A DNA stretch of 64,000 nucleotides, from the NCBI RefSeq assembly GCF_900101745.1, contig NZ_FNAD01000010.1, positions 124,001 to 188,000 on the forward strand. Reading direction: 5' to 3'. The DNA comes from Glycomyces harbinensis (lineage in GTDB: Bacteria; Actinomycetota; Actinomycetes; Mycobacteriales; Micromonosporaceae). Position 1 is the first letter of the stretch. Each line of letters begins with the position of its first letter. Positions 9,490 to 17,232 of this stretch are shown here, piece by piece. The translations under genes were made by a program, and so were the position numbers. The notes under the pieces were generated by a model, which did not search any database, was not told the DNA's origin, and was given only the letters and a program-made list of their open reading frames with translations.

Positions 9490-9520
9490 AGCGGCGGGGC
9501 CCCTCGAGGGTCCCGCCGCT
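9490..9520 (+). terminator. Terminator after receptor 4
   Basis: AGCGGCGGGGCCC (9490-9502) pairs with GGGTCCCGCCGCT (9508-9520), 12 of 13 pairs plus one wobble, 5-nt loop. Confidence 0.7.
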
Positions 9521-9805
9521 CAACGCTTCCATAGGCCCGATTGCAGTCCCATGGCTCCGCTGTTACGAGGAGTGACCGCTCTTCCAAGGCCGAGGCCCCC
9601 GGTTGCGAGGAGCCGCCGCGCTCCGAAGCCGAAGGCCCCGCCGCCGCGAGGAGCGACGCCCGCGCGGCGGCGGCGACATGGAACGCTTCACCACACCGCT
9701 CGACCCACCCCGATGCGTTCGGCCGCAGTGTCGCGACCGTGACCCGAATTCGGCGGCGACCGGGTTTTCCCTGGCAGACAGTGAAAATTCCACCATTCGC
9801 CGCCA

Positions 9806-9835
9806 TTCAGGGAATGAACATCACGGGAACATAAC
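9806..9835 (+). promoter_or_regulatory. Promoter candidate for receptor 5
   Basis: TTCAGG (9806-9811), 18-nt spacer, CATAAC (9830-9835). It overlaps the left arm of the palindrome at 9834, so a bound protein would block it. Confidence 0.4.
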
Positions 9836-9863
9836 GAACGAAACTCATCTCTGGTTCGTTCGT
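9834..9863. promoter_or_regulatory. ACGAACGAA/TTCGTTCGT palindrome upstream of receptor 5
   Basis: Perfect 9-bp inverted repeat (9834-9842 and 9855-9863) with a 12-nt spacer, positioned over the predicted transcription start. The arms share the ACGAA core with the palindrome upstream of receptor 1. Confidence 0.5.
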
Positions 9864-10047
9864 CCGAAACCCGGGATTCCCGTGGAAGGCTGTACCTCGC
9901 GTCACCCGACCCGCAGGCCGGGGCGAGGCCCAGCCGCTGACCCGACCAGTCGCGGCCCCCGACCTCGACCGGCCCCGCGGAGGCGCACCGACCCCACCTC
10001 GGTGCCCCGCCCGCCCGGTCCCGCGACGCACACCCACGAGAGGAACC

Positions 10048-11784
10048 ATGAAGCGACACCACATGGCGGCCGTCGCCGCCTTCGCCTGCACCAGCCTGGT
10101 GCTCGCCGGTTGCGGACAAGGCGACGCCTCGACGTCCAGCCTGGACGACTGCCTCACCGACGCCACCGGCTGCAACGAGGGCGAGCGGGTCGACGGCGGC
10201 GAGATCACCTGGGCCCTCGACGGCTCGTGGGGCTCCTGGAACCAGAACACCGCCGAGGGCAACAACGCGTACGTGAGCATGGCCCTCGTGGGCATGTGGC
10301 CCTACACCGGCCAGTTCGACCCGGCTGGCGACTTCATCGTGAACGAGGGCCTCTTCGAGACCGAACCCGAACTCGTCAGCGAAGACCCCGTCACCGTCGA
10401 GTACACCCTCAAGGCGGGCGCGAACTGGGGCGACGGCACCGACATCTCGGTCGACGACTTCATCTACCACTGGTACGCCACCTCCGGCGATGCCGCGCTG
10501 TGCGACGGCTGCGAGCCCGCCAACACCACCCGCGGCTCCCAGGTCGCCTCGATCGACGGCGACGGCTCCACGGTCACCGTGACCTACAAGGCGGACTACC
10601 ACTCCGCCGAGTGGCAGTACGAGGAAGTGCTCTCCCAGCCCGCCCACGTCGCCGAAGACCAGGGCTTCGACTGGAAGAACGACCCCAAGGCGATGGCCGG
10701 GGCCGAGGCCTACTTCTCCGAGACCGTCCCGTCCTGGACCACCGGCCCGTTCAAGATCGAGCAGGCCACCGCGGGCGACTTCGTGATCTACACGCGCAAC
10801 GACGACTGGGCCGGCGACACCGAGGTCACCCTCGACAAGATCACCTTCAAGGTCTTCGACGGGCTCGACAGCATCGTCACCTCCCTGCGCAACGGCGAGA
10901 TCGAAGGCGCCTCGCCCTTCTCGGTCACCTCCGAGGCGATCACCCAGCTCGAAGGCGCCGAAGGCACCTCCTACGCCGTCGCGGGCGGGCCCTCCTGGGA
11001 GCACATCGACCTCAACACCCAGAACGAGTTCCTCTCGGACCAGGTCCTGCGCAAGGCCGTGCTGACGGCCATCGACCTCGAGAACATCATCGAGCGCACC
11101 TACGCGTTCGTGCAGTCCGACATCGAGCGCAAGAACAACCACCTGTTCCGCAACAACTCGGAGTACTACGCGGACTACCTCTCGGCCACCGGCCAGGGCT
11201 CGGGCGACATCGAGATGGCCCGCGCCGACCTCGAGGCCGCCGACTACACCTGGGACTCCGACGGCACCCTGCTCACCCCCGACGGCGACCCGGTCACCCT
11301 CGACTTCCGCTACTCGGAGTCCAAGGACAACCGCAAGATCACCGGCGAGCTGACGCAGGCGACCCTCGCCGACCTCGGCATCGAGGTCACCCTCCGCGCC
11401 ATCCCGGACGCCGACCTCGGGCAGGTCCTCGGCGAGGCCGACTTCGACATGATCAACTTCGGCTGGAGCTCGGACCCGCTCTTCGTCGGCTCCGCCTCCC
11501 AGTACTGGGGCACCGGCTCCGGCTCGAACTTCGGCGGACTCGAGGACCCGGAGCTGGACTCGCTCATCGCGGACATCAACGGCACCCTCGACTACGAGGA
11601 CGCCGCCGAGCGGGCGAACGCGGCGGTACAGCAGGTCATCAACGACGCCTACGTACTGCCGATCGTGGACACACCGGTCGTGGTGATGGTCTCCGATAGG
11701 TTGGTCAACGTCCGCGACAATTGGGCTTCGCAGCAGCGCGCCGCGTACAACATCGCAGAATGGGGGGTCACCGGTGAGGCATGA
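10048..11784 (+). CDS. Oligopeptide-type ABC substrate-binding lipoprotein 5 (SBP family 5)
   Basis: Family-5 receptor, 578 aa, lipobox LAGC after a basic-hydrophobic leader (MKRHHMAAVAAFA...). GAGAGGAA precedes ATG 10048. It is the closest paralogue of receptor 1: both have a Cys-containing linker, CNEGERVDGGEITWALDGSW here, paired Cys near residue 155-160, and the end block NVRDNWASQQRAAYNIAEWG. No terminator is visible in the 274 nt between this gene and the permease gene, so it is the receptor most likely cotranscribed with the DppBCDF core. Confidence 0.88.
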   Translation: MKRHHMAAVAAFACTSLVLAGCGQGDASTSSLDDCLTDATGCNEGERVDGGEITWALDGSWGSWNQNTAEGNNAYVSMALVGMWPYTGQFDPAGDFIVNEGLFETEPELVSEDPVTVEYTLKAGANWGDGTDISVDDFIYHWYATSGDAALCDGCEPANTTRGSQVASIDGDGSTVTVTYKADYHSAEWQYEEVLSQPAHVAEDQGFDWKNDPKAMAGAEAYFSETVPSWTTGPFKIEQATAGDFVIYTRNDDWAGDTEVTLDKITFKVFDGLDSIVTSLRNGEIEGASPFSVTSEAITQLEGAEGTSYAVAGGPSWEHIDLNTQNEFLSDQVLRKAVLTAIDLENIIERTYAFVQSDIERKNNHLFRNNSEYYADYLSATGQGSGDIEMARADLEAADYTWDSDGTLLTPDGDPVTLDFRYSESKDNRKITGELTQATLADLGIEVTLRAIPDADLGQVLGEADFDMINFGWSSDPLFVGSASQYWGTGSGSNFGGLEDPELDSLIADINGTLDYEDAAERANAAVQQVINDAYVLPIVDTPVVVMVSDRLVNVRDNWASQQRAAYNIAEWGVTGEA

Positions 11785-12058
11785 CCGAACCTCTGGCCCC
11801 GATTCGCGGCGCGGCCGCGGCAACGAGGCATCGCAGCACGGAAGGCCACCGGCGACGAACGACCACGCCGGCTCCCGTCCTGCGGCGCCGCCGCGAAGAC
11901 GCGGGTGGGGAGAACAGTGATTGCAGAAGAGTGCCAGGCGCTCGCTGACCAGTCCAGAATGGGGAGTCAGTGAGCCGTAGGAGAGGCAGCGCAGCAGCGC
12001 GGCCGGACCGGTCGGCAGGCGAACCGGTCCACAGCAGAGAAACCGTTAACGAGGCATT

Positions 12059-13084
12059 ATGGTTGTATTCATAATCCGGCGCACCCTGATGATGATCCCG
12101 GTGCTGCTGGGGGCCACTATCTTGTGCTTTGTCCTGGTGGACGTCTCGAACGACCCCGTCCAGGACCGGGTCTTCGAGATCGAGCAGTCCACCGGCGAGC
12201 CGGTCCCCCAGACGACCATCGACGCCCTGGAGGCGTCCTGGTACTACGACCGGTCCGTCCCCGAGCGATATTGGATCTGGCTCACCGGCTTCGGTGACAC
12301 CAACGACGACATCGGCCTCATCCAGGGCCTGTGGGGCCCGTCGATCGAGGGCACCGCCATGCCCATCGGCGACGAGATCTCCTCGAGATTCTGGATCACG
12401 CTCCGACTCGTGCTGTTCGCGACCATCGCGTCCATCGGCATCGCCATTCTCGCCGGTGTCGTCAGCGCGGTCAAGCAGTATTCGAGGACCGACTACACGC
12501 TGACGTTCCTCGGCTTCCTCTTCCTGGCCATGCCCATCTTCTGGCTCGGCTCGCTCTTCAAGGAGGGCGCGGTCCAGCTGAACAAGATCCTGGGCTCCAC
12601 CATCTTCCAGACGTACGGGTCGGGCACCACAGGGTTCCAAGGGAACGGGTGGCAGGTCTTCACCGACTCGCTGCCCTTCCTGATCGTGCCCACCCTGGTG
12701 CTCATGCTCGGCGGCTACGCGGCGATCTCCCGCTACCAGCGCGCCAGCATGCTGGAGGTCATGAACTCCGACTACGTCCGGCTCGCCCGCGCCAAGGGCG
12801 TCCGGAACGCGACCGTCATGCGCCGGCACGCACTGCGCACCGCGCTCGTCCCGGTCGCGACCTTCGCACCGCTCGCCCTGTCCGGGGCCATGGGCGGCGC
12901 GATGGTCACCGAGAGCATCTTCGGCTGGCGCGGCCTGGGCGTCTACTCGCTCGACGCCATCAACGCCGGCGACACCTTCGCCGTCATGGCCTACGTGCTC
13001 ATCTCGGGCATCGTGGTGCTCATCGGCGTCCTGATCTCCGACATCCTGTACGGCGTGCTCGACCCGAGGATCCGCTTTGAGTAA
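12059..13084 (+). CDS. dppB: DppB-type ABC permease
   Basis: Inner-membrane subunit of a peptide/nickel-type importer, 341 aa, with six predicted membrane segments. It begins at once with a hydrophobic helix (FIIRRTLMMIPVLLG), has the large periplasmic loop typical of DppB after TM1, and carries the EAA-like cytoplasmic loop ASMLEVMNSDYVRLARAKG that contacts the ATPases. ATG 12059 has only a weak AGG upstream. The 3' end overlaps dppC by 8 nt, which couples translation. Receptor 5 lies 274 nt upstream. Confidence 0.88.
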   Translation: MVVFIIRRTLMMIPVLLGATILCFVLVDVSNDPVQDRVFEIEQSTGEPVPQTTIDALEASWYYDRSVPERYWIWLTGFGDTNDDIGLIQGLWGPSIEGTAMPIGDEISSRFWITLRLVLFATIASIGIAILAGVVSAVKQYSRTDYTLTFLGFLFLAMPIFWLGSLFKEGAVQLNKILGSTIFQTYGSGTTGFQGNGWQVFTDSLPFLIVPTLVLMLGGYAAISRYQRASMLEVMNSDYVRLARAKGVRNATVMRRHALRTALVPVATFAPLALSGAMGGAMVTESIFGWRGLGVYSLDAINAGDTFAVMAYVLISGIVVLIGVLISDILYGVLDPRIRFE

Positions 13085-13991
13085 CACAGCTGCCTCCAAC
13101 CGCCTCGAATCCGAGGCCCTCACCAGCAAAGAGCGCGGACAGTGGGAGATGGTGCTCCGGCGCTTCTTCCGCCACCGCGCCGCCGTGGTCAGCATGGTCG
13201 TCTTCGTGATCGTCGTGCTGTTCGCCTACGTCGGGCCCTTCCTGTGGACCTGGGACTACAAGATCCACTCGGAGATCCCCTCGTGGGCCTCACCGAGCAT
13301 GGACCACCCCTTCGGCACCGACAAGGCCGGGCGCGACATGCTCGGCGCGATGATGCAGGCGACCAAGCAGTCGCTGAACGTCGCGCTCGTCGTGGCCGTC
13401 GGGTCGACCGTGATCGGCGCGCTCTACGGCGCCATCGCCGGGTTCTACCGCGGCTGGGTCGACTCGATCCTCATGCGGTTCCTCGACATCATGTTCGTGA
13501 TCCCGTTCCTGGTCATCACCGGCGCGCTCGCCGGCGCGATCGACACCAGCGTCCGCTGGTACCACATGGCGATCATCCTGGCCATCTTCGGATGGACCTC
13601 GATCGCCCGCGCCGTCCGCGCCGAGGTGCTGTCCCTGCGCGAGAAGGAGTTCATCGAGGCCGCCCGCTCGGCGGGGGGCTCCGACTGGCACATCATCGTC
13701 AAGCACCTCATCCCGAACACGATGAGCGTCATCATCGTCTCGGCGACGCTTCAGATCGCCTTCGCGATCCTGTCCGAGACGACCCTGTCGTTCCTCGGGC
13801 TCGGCATCCAGAGCCCCGACACGTCGCTGGGCCTGCTCATCGACGCCGCGGGCGCCTCGGCGTTCAACGAGCACTGGTACCTGTTCTACATCCCGGGTGT
13901 CATGATCATCCTGATCGCGCTGACCATCAACTTCATCGGTGACGGCCTGCGCGACGCGATGGACCCGCGACAAGCGATGGTGAGGCGTTAA
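13077..13991 (+). CDS. dppC: DppC-type ABC permease
   Basis: Second membrane subunit, 304 aa, partner of DppB. Start TTG 13077 overlaps the end of dppB by 8 nt. Seen: an N-terminal cytoplasmic tail, TM1 ([18 protein letters not shown]), the conserved [15 protein letters not shown] block that opens the transmembrane core, the EAA loop ([16 protein letters not shown]) and a C-terminal [11 protein letters not shown], all standard for DppC/OppC. It is followed 2 nt later by dppD. Confidence 0.88.
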   Translation: MSNTAASNRLESEALTSKERGQWEMVLRRFFRHRAAVVSMVVFVIVVLFAYVGPFLWTWDYKIHSEIPSWASPSMDHPFGTDKAGRDMLGAMMQATKQSLNVALVVAVGSTVIGALYGAIAGFYRGWVDSILMRFLDIMFVIPFLVITGALAGAIDTSVRWYHMAIILAIFGWTSIARAVRAEVLSLREKEFIEAARSAGGSDWHIIVKHLIPNTMSVIIVSATLQIAFAILSETTLSFLGLGIQSPDTSLGLLIDAAGASAFNEHWYLFYIPGVMIILIALTINFIGDGLRDAMDPRQAMVRR

Positions 13992-13993
13992 CG

Positions 13994-15142
13994 ATGTCGA
14001 ACATCTCCGTCAGCACCGGGGCCGGCAACGGCCGCTCCGTCGGCGCCAAGGGCGACTCCGTCCTGAAGGTCGACGACCTGAACGTGACCTTCCCGACCGA
14101 GGACGGGCTCGTCCACGCCGTCCGCGGCGTGTCCTACGAGCTGCGCCGGGGCCAGAGCCTCGGCATCGTCGGCGAGTCGGGCTCGGGCAAGTCGGTCACC
14201 TCCATGGCGATCATGGGCCTCCTGCCCAAGACCGCCCAGATCACCGGGTCGGCGAAACTCGAGGGCGAGGAACTCCTCGGCCTCGGCGACGCCGATCTCT
14301 CCAAGGTCCGCGGCAAGAAGATCTCGATGATCTTCCAGGACCCGCTGACCAGCCTCAACCCGGTCTACACGGTCGGCTTCCAACTGGCCGAGGCCATCCG
14401 CGTCCACTTCCCGGACGTGAAGAAGGCCGAGGCCCGCCAGCGCTGCATCGACCTGCTCGACTCGGTCGGCATCCCCAACCCGCAGCAGCGGGTGGACGCC
14501 TACCCGCACGAGCTCTCGGGCGGTATGCGCCAGCGCGTGGTCATCGCGATCGCCATGGCCAACAACCCGGACGTGATCATCGCCGACGAGCCGACCACGG
14601 CCCTCGACGTGACCGTCCAGGCGCAGGTTCTGGAGGCCCTGGAGAAGGCCCGCGAAGAGGTCAACGCGGCGCTCATCCTCATCACCCACGACCTGGGCGT
14701 CATCGCCGGTCACACCGACGAGGTCCTGGTCATGTACGCCGGGCGCCCCGTCGAGCAGGGCAGTGTGGACGAGATCTTCTACGAGCCGCGCATGCCCTAC
14801 ACGCTGGGCCTGATCGGTTCGCTCCCGCGCATGGACGAGGACCGGACCCACCGGCTCACGCCCGTCCACGGGACGCCGCCGTCGATGCTGAACATGCCGC
14901 CGGGCTGCCCGTTCCGGCCGCGCTGCCCGATGCACCAGGACATCTGCGCCGAAGTCGAGCCGGCCCTGCTGCCGATCAACGGCTCGGGCCACGTGGCGGC
15001 CTGCCACTTCCAGGAGCAGCTCGAAGGCAAGGCGCCCGACGACGTGTTCGCCGCGGTCGCCACCGACCTGTCCGTCGAGGCGGAAGTCGAAGCCCTCGAG
15101 GCCGAAGCCGCCGCGCACGCCGCCGAGGAGGACGACAAGTGA
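13994..15142 (+). CDS. dppD: DppD-type ABC ATPase
   Basis: Cytoplasmic ATPase of the importer, 382 aa. Walker [10 protein letters not shown]-loop [11 protein letters not shown], signature LSGGMRQR, Walker [14 protein letters not shown] and switch His in LILITHDLG. The C-terminal oligopeptide-transporter domain has the Cys motif [14 protein letters not shown], which in this family can bind an Fe-S cluster. Its last codons overlap dppF by 4 nt (GTGA). A roughly 40-residue Ala/Glu-rich tail (residues 340-382) is longer than usual. Confidence 0.9.
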   Translation: MSNISVSTGAGNGRSVGAKGDSVLKVDDLNVTFPTEDGLVHAVRGVSYELRRGQSLGIVGESGSGKSVTSMAIMGLLPKTAQITGSAKLEGEELLGLGDADLSKVRGKKISMIFQDPLTSLNPVYTVGFQLAEAIRVHFPDVKKAEARQRCIDLLDSVGIPNPQQRVDAYPHELSGGMRQRVVIAIAMANNPDVIIADEPTTALDVTVQAQVLEALEKAREEVNAALILITHDLGVIAGHTDEVLVMYAGRPVEQGSVDEIFYEPRMPYTLGLIGSLPRMDEDRTHRLTPVHGTPPSMLNMPPGCPFRPRCPMHQDICAEVEPALLPINGSGHVAACHFQEQLEGKAPDDVFAAVATDLSVEAEVEALEAEAAAHAAEEDDK

Positions 15143-16182
15143 ACGCCATGCTCGACACTCCGCAGAACGCGGCCGAGCCGGTCATCGCCGGCCGGAACCT
15201 GGTCAAGGAGTTCCCGGTCCGCTCGAAGGGCATCCTGCGCCGCAAGGTGGGCGCGGTCCACGCGGTGTCCGGGGTGAGCCTGGACATCGGCGCGAACGAG
15301 ACGCTCGCGCTCGTGGGCGAGTCCGGTTGCGGGAAGTCCACGACCGCGCGGCTGATGATGAACCTCATCCCGCCGACCTCGGGTGAGGTCCTGTACGACG
15401 GCAGGGACCTGACCAAGCTGTCGCGCAACCAGATGCGTCCGGTCCGCCGCGACATCCAGCTGGTGTTCCAGGACCCGATGGCCTCGCTGGACCCGCGCAT
15501 GACGGTCTTCGAGATCATCGCGGAGCCCCTGCGCGTCCACGGCTCGTTCAAGAACGGCGGCCGCGCCCGGGTCAACAGCCTGATCGAGATCGTCGGTCTG
15601 AACCCCGAGCACCGCAACCGGTACCCGCACGAGTTCTCGGGCGGTCAGCGCCAGCGCATCGGCATCGCCCGCGCGCTCGCGCTCCAGCCCCGCGTCCTCA
15701 TGCTGGACGAGCCGGTCTCGGCACTCGACGTCTCCATCCAGGCCGGCGTCATCAACCTGCTGGAGGACCTGCAGGACGAGCTGGGGCTGTCCTACCTGTT
15801 CGTGTCGCACGACCTCTCGGTCGTGCGCCACATCGCGGACAAGGTCTCGGTCATGTACCTGGGCAAGATCGTGGAGGAGGGCACCACGGACCAGCTGTTC
15901 GCCGGTCCCGCCCACCCCTACACGCAGGCGCTCATGTCGGCGATCCCGCTGCCGGACCCGCGCAAGGAGCGGACCCGCGAGCGGATCGTCCTCCAGGGCG
16001 ACGTGCCGAGCCCGTCGAACCCGCCTTCGGGCTGCCGCTTCCGGACCCGCTGCCCGCTGTTCCAGGAGCTGGGTCCGAACGAGCAGGCCAAGTGCATCGA
16101 GATCGAGCCGCTCCTGCGGTCCGACCACGACGGCTTGACCCGCGCGGCGTGCCACTACGCGAAGAAGAAGCAGCTGGTCTAG
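15139..16182 (+). CDS. dppF: DppF-type ABC ATPase
   Basis: Second ATPase of the importer, 347 aa. Start GTG 15139 overlaps dppD (GTGA). Walker [24 protein letters not shown], signature [15 protein letters not shown], Walker [14 protein letters not shown], switch His in FVSHDLS, and C-terminal [11 protein letters not shown] (Cys motif, less complete than in DppD). Last gene of the unit. One permease/ATPase set for five receptors suggests that the receptors compete for, or alternate at, this core. Confidence 0.9.
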   Translation: MNAMLDTPQNAAEPVIAGRNLVKEFPVRSKGILRRKVGAVHAVSGVSLDIGANETLALVGESGCGKSTTARLMMNLIPPTSGEVLYDGRDLTKLSRNQMRPVRRDIQLVFQDPMASLDPRMTVFEIIAEPLRVHGSFKNGGRARVNSLIEIVGLNPEHRNRYPHEFSGGQRQRIGIARALALQPRVLMLDEPVSALDVSIQAGVINLLEDLQDELGLSYLFVSHDLSVVRHIADKVSVMYLGKIVEEGTTDQLFAGPAHPYTQALMSAIPLPDPRKERTRERIVLQGDVPSPSNPPSGCRFRTRCPLFQELGPNEQAKCIEIEPLLRSDHDGLTRAACHYAKKKQLV

Positions 16183-16199
16183 CGTTTCGCGAGACTTGA

Positions 16200-16244
16200 G
16201 GGAGCCTCCGGTCGTGTTGCCGCGGCAGCCGACCGGGGGCTTCC
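16200..16244 (+). terminator. Terminator-like hairpin after dppF
   Basis: GGGAGCCTCCGGTCG (16200-16214) pairs, with two mismatches, with CGACCGGGGGCTTCC (16230-16244), 15-nt loop. It ends the peptide-transport block. Confidence 0.5.
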
Positions 16245-16315
16245 GGCTTTCCGGGACGGTCCCGCCTGCCTGGAAGGAGCTTGCCTCGCCGCGGTCCCGG
16301 TGCGAGACTGCCGGG

Positions 16316-16792
16316 ATGACTGCGACTGACGCGACCGTGACCGCGCTCCTCTCCGAACTCGGCGACTCCTGGGAGACCGTCGAGAAGATCACCGCCGCCC
16401 GAGAGCGGTTCATCGACGGCATCCCCGACTGGCGGCTTCCGGCCGCGTACGGCGTCGCGACGGTCGACGGCGGCAGCGGGATCGTCTTCGCCCGCGCCAA
16501 TGTCGGCGTCCACCCGCTCCCGGCCGTCGTGATGGCGACGACGCTGGGCCACCGCTCCGGTTCGGGCTCGTACTTCCTGGACGCCAGAACCCTGTCCCGC
16601 GCGATCCGCCTGCTGGCCCCGGCCGAGGCCTGCACCGCGTACGAGCACCCGAACCTGGCGACGTGGCGCGAGGTCCACAAGACGGTCGAGGACGGGGGAG
16701 CGGCGGTCGCCGTGTTCCTCCACGACCTGGACTACCAGGGCGAGGATCCGGCGGTCGTCGCCTTGCAGGACATCGCCCTTCAGTCCCAGTGA
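16316..16792 (+). CDS. Uncharacterised cytoplasmic protein
   Basis: I do not recognise this 158-aa protein. It has no signal peptide, membrane segment or obvious catalytic motif; it is a mixed alpha/beta-looking sequence with a Glu/Arg-rich N-terminal helix (SWETVEKITAARERFI) and an aromatic-rich middle (GSYFLDARTLSRAI). ATG 16316 is preferred to the upstream in-frame starts because codon use becomes typical there; no good ribosome-binding site is seen, and GAGACT 6 nt upstream resembles a poor -10 of a leaderless gene. It faces the HNH/secreted pair, with a shared hairpin between them. Confidence 0.6.
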   Translation: MTATDATVTALLSELGDSWETVEKITAARERFIDGIPDWRLPAAYGVATVDGGSGIVFARANVGVHPLPAVVMATTLGHRSGSGSYFLDARTLSRAIRLLAPAEACTAYEHPNLATWREVHKTVEDGGAAVAVFLHDLDYQGEDPAVVALQDIALQSQ

Positions 16793-16799
16793 GGCCGTG

Positions 16800-16833
16800 A
16801 AAAAGGGGCCGTACCGCTTCCGCGGTCCGGCCC
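16800..16833 (-). terminator. Intrinsic terminator with U-run for the leftward genes
   Basis: GGGCCGTACCGC (16806-16817) and GCGGTCCGGCCC (16822-16833) form an 11/12 stem with a 4-nt loop. On the minus strand the stem is followed by C then T5 (A5 at 16800-16804). It may also stop the rightward gene. Confidence 0.75.
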
Positions 16834-16854
16834 TGCGCCTTTCATCCAGGCGGA

Positions 16855-17232
16855 TCAGTGGAGGTAGTAGTCGTCCATGCATCCGGTGTGCGCGAAGCCC
16901 CAGGTGTCGTCGGCCTTCACCGCGACCCAGATGTCGGTGTAGAACCCGCAGGTCTTGTGGTTGCCGCCCGCGGTGAACGGCACGCACCAGGCCCCGTCGG
17001 CCCAGGTGCCCTTGGGGATCTCGGCGATGACGGTCGAGTTCGCGAACGGGATCTCCCGCACGACCGTGTCCTGGCGGAACTTGGACGGGCACAGCACGCT
17101 CTCGGCGCTCGGCTGCGCCTGGTCCGAGGGGGCTGCATCGGCGGGTCCCGCCACGGCGGGCGCGGCCCAACCGGCCCCGAGCGCCAGCGCCAGACCTGCC
17201 GCGGCGAGACCGTTCGAAAGGATGCGTCGCAT
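16855..17232 (-). CDS. Small secreted protein, SH3-like, four cysteines
   Basis: 125 aa: a Sec signal peptide (MRRILSNGLAAAGLALALG... cut near AVAGP) and a roughly 90-residue mature domain with four Cys (LCPSK, WCVPF, TCGFY, GCMDD), probably two disulfides. The strand-rich pattern VREIPF..STVIAEIPKGTW..GAWCVPF resembles bacterial SH3 domains of cell-wall-associated proteins, but no catalytic module is present. ATG 17232 has AGGTGG 5 nt upstream on the minus strand. It is in the same frame as the HNH gene upstream, with no stop between, so it could be made as part of a fusion; its own ribosome-binding site and signal peptide argue for an independent protein. Confidence 0.65.
   Translation of the reverse strand: MRRILSNGLAAAGLALALGAGWAAPAVAGPADAAPSDQAQPSAESVLCPSKFRQDTVVREIPFANSTVIAEIPKGTWADGAWCVPFTAGGNHKTCGFYTDIWVAVKADDTWGFAHTGCMDDYYLH

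Larger units (their letters stand above)
9460..10047. other. 588-nt intergenic region between receptors 4 and 5
   Basis: No convincing gene; the short open frames here have no ribosome-binding site or recognisable protein. The region contains the receptor-4 terminator, a promoter candidate and a palindrome over its likely start, and then a G/C-rich leader of about 180 nt before receptor 5. This is the longest gap of the receptor array. Confidence 0.65.
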
